Source: Candidatus Pantoea persica (lineage in GTDB: Bacteria > Pseudomonadota > Gammaproteobacteria > Enterobacterales > Enterobacteriaceae). Taken from it: a DNA stretch of 64,000 nt. How positions within the stretch are numbered: the stretch's first letter is position 1; the number at the start of each line of letters is the position of its first letter. Both the position numbers and the translations under genes were made by a program. The notes under the pieces were generated by a model. It did no database searches. It saw nothing but the letters and a program-made list of their open reading frames with translations, and was not told the DNA's origin. Location of the stretch: NCBI RefSeq assembly GCF_013753875.1, contig NZ_SMDS01000019.1, positions 62,001 through 126,000 of the forward strand, in the 5' to 3' direction. Below, in pieces: positions 1 through 10,986 of the stretch.

Positions 1-69
1 ATAAACGCTTATTGCGCCAAGACGCACCTTTCCTGCGCAAGGAAAAGCGCGGCAAAACGGTGGTTAACG

Positions 70-98
70 TTCACCAGCGGACTGGTATGTGATATACT
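70..98 (+). promoter_or_regulatory. gyrA promoter, sigma70 type
   Basis: A -35-like TTCACC (70-75) and a -10 TATACT (93-98) are separated by 17 bases and lie about 45 bases upstream of the gyrA start. Spacing and hexamers fit a housekeeping sigma70 promoter. The assignment rests on sequence match only. Confidence 0.6.
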
Positions 99-143
99 TT
101 CGCATCTTTAAAATCCGGGCATATGTAGAGGGAAAGCGGCTCC

Positions 144-2756
144 ATGAGCGACCTTGCAAGAGAAATTACACCGGTCAATATCGAAGAAGAGTTAAAGAGC
201 TCCTATCTCGATTACGCCATGTCGGTCATCGTTGGCCGAGCCTTACCCGATGTGCGTGACGGCCTGAAGCCTGTCCACCGCCGCGTGCTCTACGCGATGA
301 GCGAATTGGGTAACGACTGGAACAAACCCTATAAGAAATCCGCCCGTGTGGTCGGTGACGTTATCGGTAAATATCACCCGCACGGGGATTCTGCTGTTTA
401 CGACACCATCGTCCGCATGGCTCAGCCTTTCTCCCTGCGTTACATGCTGGTGGACGGACAGGGCAACTTCGGCTCCGTCGACGGCGACTCCGCCGCGGCG
501 ATGCGTTATACCGAAGTGCGCATGTCGCGTATCGCCCACGATCTGCTGGCTGATCTAGAAAAAGAGACTGTCGATTTCGTCCCGAACTACGACGGCACCG
601 AGCAGATCCCTGAAGTTCTGCCGACCAAAATTCCTAACCTGCTGGTCAACGGCTCCTCCGGTATCGCCGTCGGCATGGCAACCAACATTCCGCCGCACAA
701 CCTGACGGAAGTGATCAACGGCTGCTTCGCCTATATCGACGACGAAGATATCAGCGTCGAGGGGCTGATGGAGTATATTCCGGGACCTGACTTCCCGACC
801 GCGGCCATCATCAACGGCCGTCGCGGCATCGAAGAGGCGTACCGCACCGGCCGCGGCAAGATCTACATCCGCGCGCGCGGTGAAGTGGAGACTGACGCCA
901 AAACCGGCCGCGAAACCATCGTGGTGCATGAGATCCCTTATCAGGTCAACAAAGCGCGCCTGATTGAGAAAATCGCCGAGCTGGTGAAAGAGAAGCGCGT
1001 CGAAGGCATCAGCGCGCTGCGCGACGAGTCCGATAAAGACGGTATGCGCATCGTGATCGAAGTGAAGCGCGACGCGGTAGGCGAAGTGGTGCTCAACAAC
1101 CTCTACTCGCTGACCCAGCTGCAGGTCTCATTCGGCATCAACATGGTGGCGCTGTATCAGGGCCAGCCGAAGATCATGACGCTGAAGGAGATCCTCGAAG
1201 CCTTCGTTCGGCACCGTCGCGAAGTCGTAACGCGCCGCACCATTTTCGAACTGCGCAAAGCGCGCGATCGCGCCCATATCCTTGAAGGTCTGGCGATCGC
1301 GTTGGCCAACATCGATCCGATTATCGAGCTGATCCGCCGCGCGCCAAGCCCGGCCGAAGCGAAAGCGGGCCTGATCGCGCAGCCATGGAAGCTGGGCAAC
1401 GTCGCTGCCATGCTGGAGCGCGCGGGAAACGACGCTGCGCGTCCGGAGTGGCTGGACGACGCGTTCGGCATCCGCGACGGTCACTACTACCTGACCGAAC
1501 AGCAGGCGCAGGCAATCCTCGATCTGCGTTTGCAGAAGCTCACCGGCCTTGAGCATGAAAAGCTGCTTGACGAGTACAAAGAGCTGCTGGATCAGATCGC
1601 CGAGCTGCTTAACATCCTGATGAACGCCGAGCGTCTGATGGAAGTGATCCGCGAAGAGCTGATCGCCATACGCGACCAGTTCGGCGACGAACGTCGCACC
1701 GAGATCACCGCCAACAGCGCCGACATCAACATCGAAGACCTGATCAATCAGGAAGATGTGGTAGTGACGCTGTCCCATCAAGGCTACGTCAAGTACCAGC
1801 CGCTGTCGGATTACGAAGCGCAGCGTCGCGGCGGCAAAGGCAAGTCGGCGGCGCGCATCAAGGAAGAGGATTTTATCGACCGTCTGCTGGTGGCCAATAC
1901 CCACGACACCATCCTCTGCTTCTCCAGCCGCGGCCGTCTCTACTGGATGAAGGTTTATCAGCTGCCGGAAGCGAGCCGCGGCGCGCGCGGCCGTCCGATC
2001 GTCAACCTGCTGCCGCTGCAGCCTGACGAGCGCATCACCGCCATTCTGCCGGTGCGCGAGTACACCGAGGGCTTCAACATCTTTATGGCAACCGCCAGCG
2101 GTACCGTGAAGAAAACAGCCCTGCAGGAGTTCAGCCGTCCGCGCAGCGCGGGCATCATCGCGGTGAACCTGCGCGAGGATGACGAGCTGATCGGCGTGGC
2201 GCTGACTAACGGTAACGACGAAGCGATGCTCTTCTCTGCCGCCGGTAAAGTGGTGCGCTTCGCCGAAAGCGCGGTGCGCGCCATGGCCCGAACAGCCTCG
2301 GGCGTGCGCGGCATCAAGCTGGCGGAAGGGGATCGCGTGGTGTCGCTGATCGTGCCGCGTGAAGAGGGCGCTATCCTCACCGTGACGCAAAACGGCTACG
2401 GCAAGCGCACCGCCAACAGCGAGTATCCCACCAAGTCGCGTGCGACGCAGGGCGTGATCTCCATCAAGGTGACCGAGCGTAACGGCCCAGTGATCGGTGC
2501 GGTGCAAGTGGTGGACGGCGATCAGATCATGATGATCACCGACGCCGGTACCCTGGTGCGCACCCGCGTCTCCGAGGTCAGCGTCGTTGGTCGTAATACG
2601 CAGGGCGTGATCCTGATCCGTACCGCGGAATATGAGAATGTCGTCGGCCTGCAGCGTGTGGCCGAGCCGGTGGAAGAGGAAGAGCTGGACGCCATCGACG
2701 GCAGCGTAGCGGAAGGCGAAGAGGATATCGCGCCGGAAGCAGACGAAGAGGAGTAA
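144..2756 (+). CDS. gyrA: DNA gyrase subunit A
   Basis: Breaks and rejoins DNA in the A2B2 gyrase that introduces negative supercoils. The 870-residue product is full length (E. coli 875). The catalytic tyrosine is Tyr122 in AAMRYTE. The quinolone-determining region carries Ser83 and Asp87 in HGDSAVYD, the drug-sensitive state in E. coli. A GyrA-box-like QRRGGKG opens the C-terminal DNA-wrapping domain, and the tail is acidic as usual. The ATG lies a few bases after a GGGAAAG ribosome site. It stands alone, followed by the decayed rcsC. There is no internal stop or frameshift, in sharp contrast to the next 8 kb. The 190 bases after it contain only a weak CCGCC/GGCGG hairpin. Confidence 0.98.
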   Translation: MSDLAREITPVNIEEELKSSYLDYAMSVIVGRALPDVRDGLKPVHRRVLYAMSELGNDWNKPYKKSARVVGDVIGKYHPHGDSAVYDTIVRMAQPFSLRYMLVDGQGNFGSVDGDSAAAMRYTEVRMSRIAHDLLADLEKETVDFVPNYDGTEQIPEVLPTKIPNLLVNGSSGIAVGMATNIPPHNLTEVINGCFAYIDDEDISVEGLMEYIPGPDFPTAAIINGRRGIEEAYRTGRGKIYIRARGEVETDAKTGRETIVVHEIPYQVNKARLIEKIAELVKEKRVEGISALRDESDKDGMRIVIEVKRDAVGEVVLNNLYSLTQLQVSFGINMVALYQGQPKIMTLKEILEAFVRHRREVVTRRTIFELRKARDRAHILEGLAIALANIDPIIELIRRAPSPAEAKAGLIAQPWKLGNVAAMLERAGNDAARPEWLDDAFGIRDGHYYLTEQQAQAILDLRLQKLTGLEHEKLLDEYKELLDQIAELLNILMNAERLMEVIREELIAIRDQFGDERRTEITANSADINIEDLINQEDVVVTLSHQGYVKYQPLSDYEAQRRGGKGKSAARIKEEDFIDRLLVANTHDTILCFSSRGRLYWMKVYQLPEASRGARGRPIVNLLPLQPDERITAILPVREYTEGFNIFMATASGTVKKTALQEFSRPRSAGIIAVNLREDDELIGVALTNGNDEAMLFSAAGKVVRFAESAVRAMARTASGVRGIKLAEGDRVVSLIVPREEGAILTVTQNGYGKRTANSEYPTKSRATQGVISIKVTERNGPVIGAVQVVDGDQIMMITDAGTLVRTRVSEVSVVGRNTQGVILIRTAEYENVVGLQRVAEPVEEEELDAIDGSVAEGEEDIAPEADEEE

Positions 2757-2947
2757 CGCTTCGCGCTGACGCCGCCAGGGAGGGCGGCACGATCTTAACT
2801 GCAGGAAAGGGCAACCCGACCTACCGTTGCTTTTTGCGGCGCGCTTCGCTCTGCGCGGATGCCGACTGGCTTTTCTCACCTGATACAGCTAGTGTAATGA
2901 GCATCCTGAAACCAGCCCGTCGATAACCTTGCCGTAGTGAGTTTCCT

Positions 2948-4859
2948 TTGAAATATCTGGTCTCTTTTCGAACCACGCTGCGTATCTCACGCTATCTGTT
3001 CCGTGCGCTGGCGCTGCTGCTGTGGACGCTGGGCGCGGTGCTGCCCACCTTCTTTATCATCAGCGTATTGCACGACAAAGAGAGCAGCGTGCGACAGGAG
3101 TTCGCCAGCAACTACAGCCAGGCGGAATGGTATGTGCGCCACTCCGCCGACGTGATGCGCGAGTTGAAGTACATCACAGAAAACCGGCTTACCAGCGCCA
3201 GCAACGGCCTGGACGTGCTGAACGGCGCGCTGCTGGGCAAAACCACGCTGCCGCAGTTTACGCCGCTCTTTCTCCGACGGCGACTGCTCGTCGATGAGCA
3301 ACACCTGGCGCAACTCGCTCGATTCCCTCAGCGACTACATCAACTAATGGAAAAGCAACTTCGCCTCTGCCTATGAGCTAAACCGCGTCTTTTTTATCGG
3401 TGGCGAAAGCCAGTGCCTGGCGGACTTCACCATCAGAAGCAGCAACGTCGACCGCGAACGCAGCCTGAAGGCGCTGCGCGAACGCGTGCTGCGCTACCGC
3501 AACGGCAATGATGAAGAGCGCCGCAACCCGATCTACTGGGTTAACGCTACCCCCCTCTGGGCGTCGGCACCTTCTATATGATGATGCCGGTCTACGTCGC
3601 AAACAAACTGCAGGCGCTGCTGGGCGTCGAGCAAAACATTCGCCTGGATGAGTTTATCCAGCTCGGCAGCCTGCCGGTGGTGGCGACCCTCACGGATGAG
3701 AACGCGTGCCCGCTGCTCACCTCGCGCCGCGGCGGCAACAGCTTTGCGCTGGAAGATCTGCCAGACGACAAAACCTGGTTCGGCTACCTTGACAGCTATC
3801 GCCAGCTGGTGCTGAAAAAGCCGCTGCCGCCTTCCGATCTCAGCGTGGTGTGGTCGGCCTCCACCAGTGTGCTGGTGGATGAGCTGAAGCTGATGATCAT
3901 CAACGCGCTGTTGCTTAATATCTTCAGCGCTATCGTGCTGTTCAGCCTCGCCCAGCTGTTTGAGCGCCGCATGTTCCTGCCTGCCGAGGAGAACGCGCAC
4001 CGGCTGGAGGAGCATGAGCAGTTCAACCGTAAAATCGTCGCCTCGGCGCCGGTGGGCATCTGTATTCTGCGCACCAGCGACGGCACCAATATTCTCAGCA
4101 ACGAGCTGGCGCACAACTATCTGACGCTGCTGACGCAGGAAGATCTCCAGCGGCTGAACGAAATAATCGGCGGCCAGCAGGTGAATTTCGTCGACGTGCT
4201 CACCCACCGCGGCAGCAACACCAACCTGCAGATCAGCTTCGTGCATTCGCGCTACCGCAACGAGAACGTGGCGATCTGCGTGCTGGTGGACGTCTCCGCG
4301 CGCGCGTATGGAGCAGTCGCTGCAGGATATAGCGCAGGCGGCGGAGCAGGCGAGCCAGTCGAAATCGATGTTCCTCGCCACCGTCAGCCATGAGCTGCGC
4401 ACGCCGCTCTACAGCATTATCGGCAACCTCGACCTAATACAGACCAAACAGCTGCCGAAAGAGGTCGATTCGCTGGTGACGGCGATGAACAACTCGTCGA
4501 GTCTGCTGCTGAAAATCATCAGCGATATCCTTAACTTCTCCAAAATCGAATCGGAGCAGCTGAAGATCGAGCCGCGTCCGTTCTTGCCGCGCGAGGTCAT
4601 TACCCATATCGCCGGCAACTACCTGTCGCTGGTGGTGAAAAAGCGGCTGACGCTCTACTGCTTTCTGGCGGAAGAGAAGCAGTGCTGTATGGACGCCAGC
4701 ATGGACAACTGCCTGTCGAAACCGGTGACGCTCGACGTGCTGAAAACCACGCTGGCGGTATACGTGGAGCGGGTCCGCGGGCGCGCAGCGACCGGCCAGA
4801 AAAGGGCAGGGGGGCATCACAGCGTGAAAAGGCCGGGGGCAACGTTGCCAGCCGGCTAG
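2948..4859 (+). pseudogene. rcsC: rcsC remnant, Rcs hybrid sensor kinase
   Basis: RcsC is the inner-membrane hybrid histidine kinase at the head of the Rcs envelope-stress phosphorelay. A TTG start gives a recognisable N-terminus with a membrane segment. The reading frame is then lost several times (near 3250, a TAA near 3347, and again near 3545 and 4300). The dimerisation/phosphoacceptor region is readable at 4308-4665 with the motif ATVSHELRTPL. At about 4665 the text jumps from LYCF, just before the ATPase domain, into LAEEKQCC near the end of the receiver domain. About 1 kb, holding the whole ATPase domain and most of the receiver domain, is therefore gone; the E. coli protein has 949 residues. 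It is convergent with rcsB as in E. coli. It cannot make a working kinase. Confidence 0.93.
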
Positions 4860-4913
4860 AGAGTCGGACAGTGCAGAGAACAGGCGGCGACGGCGCGCCA
4901 CCTGGATAAGGCG

Positions 4914-5564
4914 TTACTCTTTGTCGATCTGCATCGCGCTGACCGAGGAGAGGTAGTTCAGCAGGGCGATGTCGTTATCAACGCCCAGCTTCATCATCGC
5001 CGATTTTTTCTGGCTGCTGATGGTTTTGATGCTGCGGTTAAGCTTTTTGGCAATTTCCGTCACCAGGAAGCCTTCGGCGAACAGGCGCAGCACTTCGCTC
5101 TCTTTTGGCGACAGGCGCTTGTCGCCATAGCCGCCGGCGCTGATCTTCTCCAGCAGTTTCGCCACGCTTTCCGGCGTATACTTTTTGCCTTTCTGCAGCG
5201 CGGCCAGTGCCTTGGGCAGATCGGTTGGCGCGCCCTGTTTCAGCACGATGCCTTCAATATCAAGATCCAGCACGGCGCTAAGAATAGCCGGGTTGTTGTT
5301 CATGGTAAGAACGATAATCGACAGGTCAGGATAGTGGCGCTTGATATATTTGATCAGGGTGATGCCGTCACCATATTTCTCGCCCGGCATGGAAAGAGCG
5401 GTGAGCAGGACGTTGGCGTCGAGTTTGGACAAGTTATTAATCAGTGTTGTTGAGTCTTCGAACTCACCTACAACGTTAACCCATTCAATTTGCTCCAGTG
5501 ACTTTCGGATACCGAAAAGAACAATTGGATGGTCATCGGCAATAATTACGTTTAACTTATTCAT
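4914..5564 (-). CDS. rcsB: Response regulator RcsB with phospho-acceptor Asp56 replaced by Ala
   Basis: DNA-binding response regulator of the Rcs system, 216 residues, the same length as E. coli RcsB and very close to it. The receiver domain (about 1-125) keeps the acidic pair Asp10-Asp11, Thr87 in IVLTM and Lys109 in VLKQG. The phosphorylated aspartate is missing: E. coli reads LITDLSMPG and this protein reads LLTALSMPG, codon GCT at position 56. The LuxR-type helix-turn-helix (about 145-205, with KESEVLRLFAEGFLVTEIA) is intact. The start at 5564 is chosen because MNKLNVIIADD aligns with the family; an upstream extension to 5645 overlaps rcsD. One base separates it from the rcsD stop. With rcsC and rcsD broken, any remaining activity should be phosphorylation-independent, for example with auxiliary partners; that is inference. 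Confidence 0.93.
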   Translation of the reverse strand: MNKLNVIIADDHPIVLFGIRKSLEQIEWVNVVGEFEDSTTLINNLSKLDANVLLTALSMPGEKYGDGITLIKYIKRHYPDLSIIVLTMNNNPAILSAVLDLDIEGIVLKQGAPTDLPKALAALQKGKKYTPESVAKLLEKISAGGYGDKRLSPKESEVLRLFAEGFLVTEIAKKLNRSIKTISSQKKSAMMKLGVDNDIALLNYLSSVSAMQIDKE

Positions 5565-5565
5565 C

Positions 5566-8098
5566 TTATTGGTTACCTTGCTGCAGCAGGTCGTTGACGT
5601 AAGCGTCAATGTCACTGGTGGTATTTGTAATTTTTGAATTGTCATATGCTTTGATGTGCAGTTCTAACTCTTCACAAAGCTGTTTACCCGGTGTCGGGTT
5701 GAGCATGGCAAACACGCCTTTCAGGCGATGCGCTGTCTGAGCAAGCATGGCGTAGTCCTTTTCTGCCAACTTAGTATATAGTCTCTTTACATCAGGCGGT
5801 ACTGTCTCGGTAAACAGCTGGAAATAACCGCCGTTGAGCAGCGGGGTTAACTCCTCGTCTTCTGTATTCTCCTCCATCGAATCATGGGCCAGTTGTTTCT
5901 CAATCAGCGCCAGCAGCGCGTCAGGCAGCGCATTGCTAAGATTGAAATTGACCCGGTATTACCGATCGTTAAGCGCATGGTGGCCCAGCTCGTCTCCGGC
6001 CAGCATCAGCGCCCAGCCGCTGAGCCTGGCGGGATCGTCGGTCACCAGTACGTCATGTTCCTGACCCGACAGCCGTTCTTCCGGCGTTAGGCAGCGCGCG
6101 CGCCAGTTTTCCAGATGGCGGCACACGATTTTGTGCACATCCTCTACGTCAATTTCGATCAGCACCGTCACGCCGTCCAGCAGCTTTTCCTCTTCCTCTT
6201 CCGGCTGCTGCTCCAGCGCCAGCGGCAGCTGGATATTATAGTGCATGCCGATCTCCGGCCTGGCGATAATCTCCAGGCTGCCGCCCATCTGCTTGCAGAG
6301 GAAGAGGGCCATGCCGGAGGCCTGGCCGTAGCGATCCTGGCTGGTTTCACCAAGGAACGGGGAAGTCGGCGTTCGCCAGCTCATCGACGGTCAGTCTGGC
6401 GCCGGTGTCCGCCAGCTCGATGTGCAGCCGATCCGGGCGTGCCTCATCGGCGCTGACCGTCAGGGAGATCTTGCCCCAGCACGTGGTGGTCAGCACATCG
6501 TGCGTCAGCGTCGCCAGCACCTTGCGCAGCGCACGGCGGTCGCCGAAGCGCTGCTCGTCTTTGGGCTGCTGATTGTTGACCACCAGCGACAGCCCTTTGC
6601 GCCGCATCAGCGGCAGGCTTTCAAGGGCAATTTCGTCCAGCAGATCTTGCACGGTTTCATCTTCGTCAAGCTGGCTGAGTTGCACCAAGCTGCGCTACCA
6701 CCTTTTCCAGCGGGAGATTAAGCGCGTTGCCGAGATTCTGTAACAGCTGCTGCCGCATCTGATGGTTGCGATCCAGCACCTGCTGCGCCTTCTAGCAGCT
6801 TTTTGTTCACCAGCAGCTCGCGATCCTGATCGCGCATCAGGAAAATCTGCATATGCGGCGACAGCAGGCTGCGCGCGTGGCGGATTTCATACCCTTCGTT
6901 GTTGATGGTGGCCTGCAGCACGCCCTGATGCTGGTCGGACATATTAATGATCTTTTGCAGGTTGAGATGCGGCAAAAAGATGTTCTGCTATTTTATTGCT
7001 GAGAATGGTGCGGTTGCTGGCGAAGTCATACACCAGCAGGCCCACCGGCAGGCTGCTAACGAGCTCCTCGTTCAGCACGCGCAGCGAGTCCAGCTCTGCG
7101 CTCTGGTTTTCGCTGGGCCGCAGCGACTGCTGGCGCAGCAGTGTCATACCGGCGAACGAGAGCAGGAACAGCAACAGATTGATTAGCAGCGGCCACAGCA
7201 GATTATGCAGCGTATCCACCAGCAGGCTGGTAAGCGTCACGCGATAGACCAGCTGCAGCGGCTTGCTCGGCAACGTGGCGGCGATCTCCACGTTGGGATT
7301 GACGAAGATGAGCTGCGTGCTTTCGCCCGCTTCCTGATCGCTGGCGGCGGGCAGCGTGGCATCCTGACGCAGCTGGAAGTTCTCATCGGCATGTTCTGCG
7401 GAATCAGCTCATTGACCGGCAGATTGAACGCCACCACCGTCGACAGATGGCCCGGCTGGTTAAAGGTGGTGTAAACGGTAAAGTAGTGGTCGTTCTGCAA
7501 GGCGAAATGGCGCAGCGGCGAGAAGCTTTCGCGCTCATCCAGCGCGTTGGCCTGCTGCAGCATCTCTGCGCGGCGGCCATTCACCCGCGAGCTGATGGCG
7601 CTCTCTTTATAGCGCGTCGCCATATCCTTCAGCGACAGCGTGGAGATCATGATCAGGCTGTTATCCTGGCCATTGAGAAAATACATCGACCAGGTCGGAT
7701 TCTCCGCGCTCCAAAGCGTGTCGAGATAGTTCGACATGCGCATCGTCATATCGAGCGTGCTGCTGTCGTGCGAGCCGAAAATCAGCGCCTTGGTTTTGCG
7801 CCGGTTTTTTCCAGATAGTAGACGTCGGGATGCAGCCGCGTCCCCTGCAGGTTGCTGTTCGGAGTGCTGCCCGCGGCGCTGGTGGCGAGATTCTCGTAAA
7901 TTTGCTAGGTGGCGAAGCGGTAGGCGTCGATGCGCTTTTGCGTCGCCCGCGCCAGGTCAGTCATGGCGTAGCGCTTCTCGATAAGCCGGGCGTTGACCGA
8001 GTTGTGCACCATAAAGCCCAGCGCCAGCAGCAGCACCAGATTAAAATAACAAAGAAGCGAGTGACATTGCCGGATGTCAGCGGGAACTTATACAACAT
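5566..8098 (-). pseudogene. rcsD: rcsD remnant, Rcs phosphotransfer protein
   Basis: RcsD relays phosphate from RcsC to RcsB. The gene begins at ATG 8098 with an N-terminal membrane segment; a frameshift follows within 20 codons and an in-frame TAG near 7905 (a glutamine position). Fragments of the periplasmic and kinase-like regions are spread over all three minus frames. The last 103 codons (5566-5877) are open and contain the HPt domain with the phospho-histidine motif AHRLKG. Total length is about 2.53 kb against about 2.67 kb in E. coli, so losses are mostly small. It directly precedes rcsB, as in the normal rcsD-rcsB operon. No full product is possible; independent production of the HPt piece from 5877 is conceivable but unsupported by a ribosome site. 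Confidence 0.92.
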
Positions 8099-8118
8099 AG
8101 TGTCTCAGGCATCTGAAA

Positions 8119-8932
8119 TCATCGCGCGACCAGTCGGGCACTGGCGGCCACGGCCAGCAGCAGCGCGATGAGCAGAAAGGCGCCGCTGAGGCTCAGCCAT
8201 TGAGAAATAAATCCGATTAAAGCCGGACCTGAGAGAATACCTGTATACCCCAGCGTTGTCATAGCGGAAATCGCTAGGTTCGAGGGCATATCCTGTTGAT
8301 TCCCGACGGCATTGAATAACATCGGCACCGTATTCGACAAGCCGAAGCCCACCAGCAGAAAAGCGAGCAGGGCCATTTGCGGCTAGGGCAGAAAGACCGC
8401 CAGCGCCAAGCCGGCCGACGTCGTCAGCGCGCCGGTCAGCATTACCGGAAAGCGGCCGAAACGATCAATAATTTTATCGCCGGTCAGGCGACCCACCGTC
8501 ATCGCCACGGAAAAGAGCACGTAGCCCAGACCCGGAGTGCGCCGTCGACATCGAAGGGCTTTGCAGCAGCAGCAGCGCGCCCCAATCGAGCACGGAGCCC
8601 TCGGCGAGAAACAGGATAAAGCCGAGAAAGGCGACGAAGCCGCGCGGCATCACCAGCCAGGGCTGATCGGGCTGATACAGCCGATCGCGCATCAGCGTCG
8701 CCGCCATCATCCACATCGTATCGAGCACCGCCAGCAGCGGCAGTGTCGCCAGGAGCACCAGCGTGGAGCAGAACATCACGCGACAACAGCCGAAACGGCC
8801 CACCAGCGTGCCGGTCACCGGCATCGCCGCCAGCGAACCGATGCCGAGGCCAGCGATAAGAAAAACGATACGTGTCCCTAGACTGCCACGGATGTGAAGT
8901 TTCCTGGGTGATGCGGCATCCAGTGCGGTCAT
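8119..8932 (-). pseudogene. MFS transporter remnant
   Basis: Membrane-protein text typical of the major facilitator superfamily: hydrophobic segments and a glycine-rich loop (VGRFGCCR) followed by helices. The N-terminal part (from ATG 8932) jumps within a few residues from RIVFLIAGLG into GIGSLAAMPVTG, which looks like a small deletion. A second jump follows near ATLMRDRLYQ, frames change near 8535, and a TAG lies at about 8386. The last 85 codons (8119-8376) are open and encode the final helices. At about 270 residues' worth of sequence it is far shorter than a 12-helix transporter. The substrate cannot be told. It lies between rcsD and micF-ompC, where E. coli has no gene. Confidence 0.75.
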
Positions 8933-9424
8933 AGTGTTATTCGTGAGTGTCAAAGCGACGAAGTGTAGCATTAAAGCCGCAGCCGCACGCGCAGCTGAAC
9001 CGCTTTTGCCGACGATAAATCGCTGGTCAGGCGCATATTTTACCGATTTTTCGCTGGCGTTATCCGCTTTTCAGAACTTTCCTGGCTGTTATCTGAAAAT
9101 GCGTCGCCTTACAGAAGGGGTGGTCAGATATTTGCCGGTCGAGACAATTGCCCGCCGCCGCGCGGCCGCCTAAGCAGACCCGTTTTGCGCCGACCGATCC
9201 ATTGATTAATAGCCGCTTAGCACCAAACAGGTCGTAGATAAAACAGGATGAACGCGTTTTAAACGAGGTGATTTATTACCGTGATAAATCAGCTAGCGTA
9301 TTATTCAATAATTGAATTAACCCTGCATGCAATAAAAGCCGGGTGGGCCGGTTGTCAAAAAAGGCTTATTTTACGCGCGCGCGTAAACGGTAGCAATTAA
9401 AGGTGTGGTAAGGACAACATTGAT
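8933..9424. other. Intergenic region with no gene recognised
   Basis: About 490 bases between the dead transporter and micF. A short open frame on the plus strand (8934-9173) has no ribosome site and no family resemblance. The DNA becomes clearly AT-richer from about 9230 on, as usual near porin regulatory regions. A GCGCGCGCG run lies at 9375-9383. No convincing terminator or promoter was identified. Confidence 0.5.
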
Positions 9425-9515
9425 AAAAAATGCCAAACTAACAGGTTCGGCGGTAAATAGGGTAAACATCACATTCGGGGTGAATGAAAGTAATAATGAA
9501 ATAAATGATGACAGC
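9425..9515 (-). ncRNA. micF: MicF small regulatory RNA
   Basis: MicF is an Hfq-dependent antisense RNA that represses ompF translation and is transcribed divergently from ompC. Read on the minus strand from 9515, the sequence begins GCTGTCATCATTTATTTC and contains GATGTTTACCCTATTT. It aligns with E. coli micF (GCTATCATCATTAAC ... GTCTGTTTACCCCTATTT) in order and spacing. It ends in a GCCGAAC/GTTTGGC hairpin followed by six Ts, a Rho-independent terminator. Length is about 91 nt against 93 in E. coli. A -10-like TACAAT lies seven bases upstream of the predicted 5' end. The seed end is the best conserved part. This was recognised by eye, not by a covariance search. Confidence 0.8.
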
Positions 9516-9815
9516 GGGATCTATTGTATTCTCAGATGGCTCATATGTTTTATCATTCAGTGCTGAGGTGGGGCTGATCGTAATCTGATGAAAAAATATG
9601 ATGTAAAATAGTTTGTTATTTTGTGTAATAATTTCACCAATGCTTGCTGCTTATTAGTCCCGCAAAATTTACAGATGGAAATAAACATTTCGCAGTATGA
9701 AATAGTTTTGGAGATTTCTTAGTATTTTCGTGATAGCTTATTGCCCTTTATAAAATGACAATGGCGTGTCGGCTGAATTTTTAAGCATTCAGTTCGCAGT
9801 GGCATAATAAAATAA
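9516..9815 (+). promoter_or_regulatory. ompC/micF divergent regulatory region and damaged ompC leader
   Basis: AT-rich region between micF and ompC; in E. coli this holds OmpR sites serving both genes. Tracts such as TTTACAGATGGAAATAAACATTTCGC (9668-9693) resemble OmpR-box spacing, but this was not scored. The leader retains GCAGTGGCATAA, as in E. coli, but then runs through AAATAA straight into the ATG. The E. coli stretch containing the GAGGG Shine-Dalgarno sequence is missing, so translation initiation of ompC is probably lost as well. Confidence 0.5.
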
Positions 9816-10952
9816 ATGAAACGTCGCGTTCTCTTCCTGGTGATCCCTGCGCTGCTGGTTGCAGCGGGTTCAGCAAGCGCAGCGGAAATTTACAACAAAG
9901 ACGGCAACAAATTAGACTTGTTCAGTAAAGTTGACGGTCTGCACTATTTCTCAGATAACGGCGGTAATTATGGCGATCAGTCTTACCTGCGCTTCGGATT
10001 CAAAGGCGAAACCCAGATTTCCGAGCAGCTGACCGGTTACGGCCAGTGGGAATAATAGGCGGCGCTGAACACAGCGGAAAGCGAAGGCACCGCTAACAGC
10101 TACACCCGCGTTGGCTTTACCGGTGTGAAATTTGGCGATGTAGGCTCGTTCGACTATGGCCGCAACTACGGCGTCGTCTACGATATCGGCGCATGGACCG
10201 ACGTCCTGCAGGAGTTCGGCGGCGACACCTACGGCGCGGACAACTTTATGTTCCAGCGCAGCAACGGCCTGGCGACCTATCGTAACAACAACTTCTTTGG
10301 TCTGGTGGATGGCTGGAACTTCGCCGTTCAGTATCAGGGCAAAAACGACAACCCGAGCCGCGAAACCTCTGGTCGCGACTTGCTGGGTGAGAGCGGCGAC
10401 AGCTGGGGCCTGAGCACCACCTACGATCTTGGCTCTAGCTTCGGCATTGGCGCGGCGATGTTCTAGTCTGACCGCACCAACAATCAGAACGGCGCTTCAC
10501 CGGGCATCCTGGGCCGCGGCGACAAGGCGGAAGTTTACACCGGCGGCCTGAAATATAACGCCAACAACATCTACCTGGCCGCGATGTACAGCCGCTCCTT
10601 TAACGCTAACGCGACCCGCTTTGGTTCCAGCGATAGTGACGTTTACTGCTTCGCCGATAAAGCGGATAACTGGGAGCTAGTGGGCGCAGTACCAGTTCGA
10701 CTTCAGCCTGCGTTCGTCGCTGGCGTTTGTGACCTCGTGCGGCACTCGCGGCACTCGCGGCACTGAAGTGCAGAACTGAGGCAAACAGAACCTGAAAAAT
10801 ATGTCGACGTCGGCGCAAGCTATAACTTTAACAAAAACATGTCTACCTATGTTGACTACCAGATCAACCTTATGGACGACAATGACTTTACCGACGCGGC
10901 CGGCATTAACACCGACGATACCGTGGCGCTGGGTCTGGTTTACCAGTTCTGG
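9816..10952 (+). pseudogene. ompC: ompC remnant, outer-membrane porin
   Basis: Trimeric general porin of the outer membrane. A signal peptide ending ASAAE and the mature start [12 protein letters not shown] identify an OmpC/OmpF-type porin, and its place beside micF and rcsD makes it ompC. After YGQWE come TAA (10053) and TAG (10056), where relatives have a Tyr-Gln pair. A second TAG is at 10464. The frame is lost near 10660-10760, where a CACTCGCGG unit is repeated. The normal C-terminal ...GLVYQF is present, but the stop codon after the terminal Phe has become TGG. The translation start also lacks a ribosome site. It is beyond doubt non-functional. Confidence 0.95.
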
Positions 10953-10960
10953 TGCTGTCA

Positions 10961-10986
10961 GGAGCGTAGCCTGCGGGCTACGCTCC
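10961..10986. terminator. Perfect 11-bp hairpin between ompC and tetR
   Basis: GGAGCGTAGCC (10961-10971), loop TGCG, GGCTACGCTCC (10976-10986). It lies between the converging ompC and tetR genes and includes the tetR stop codon. No T-run follows on either strand, so termination is inferred from its position and stability alone. Confidence 0.5.

Noticed and set aside
1128..2879. A 583-codon open frame on the minus strand opposite gyrA.
   Set aside because: It mirrors the codon periodicity of a GC-rich gene; the text is rich in His, Arg and Asp with no family resemblance, and gyrA on the other strand is certain.
8934..9173. A 79-codon plus-strand frame in the transporter-micF gap.
   Set aside because: No ribosome site, no recognisable family, and it overlaps the start region of the opposite pseudogene.
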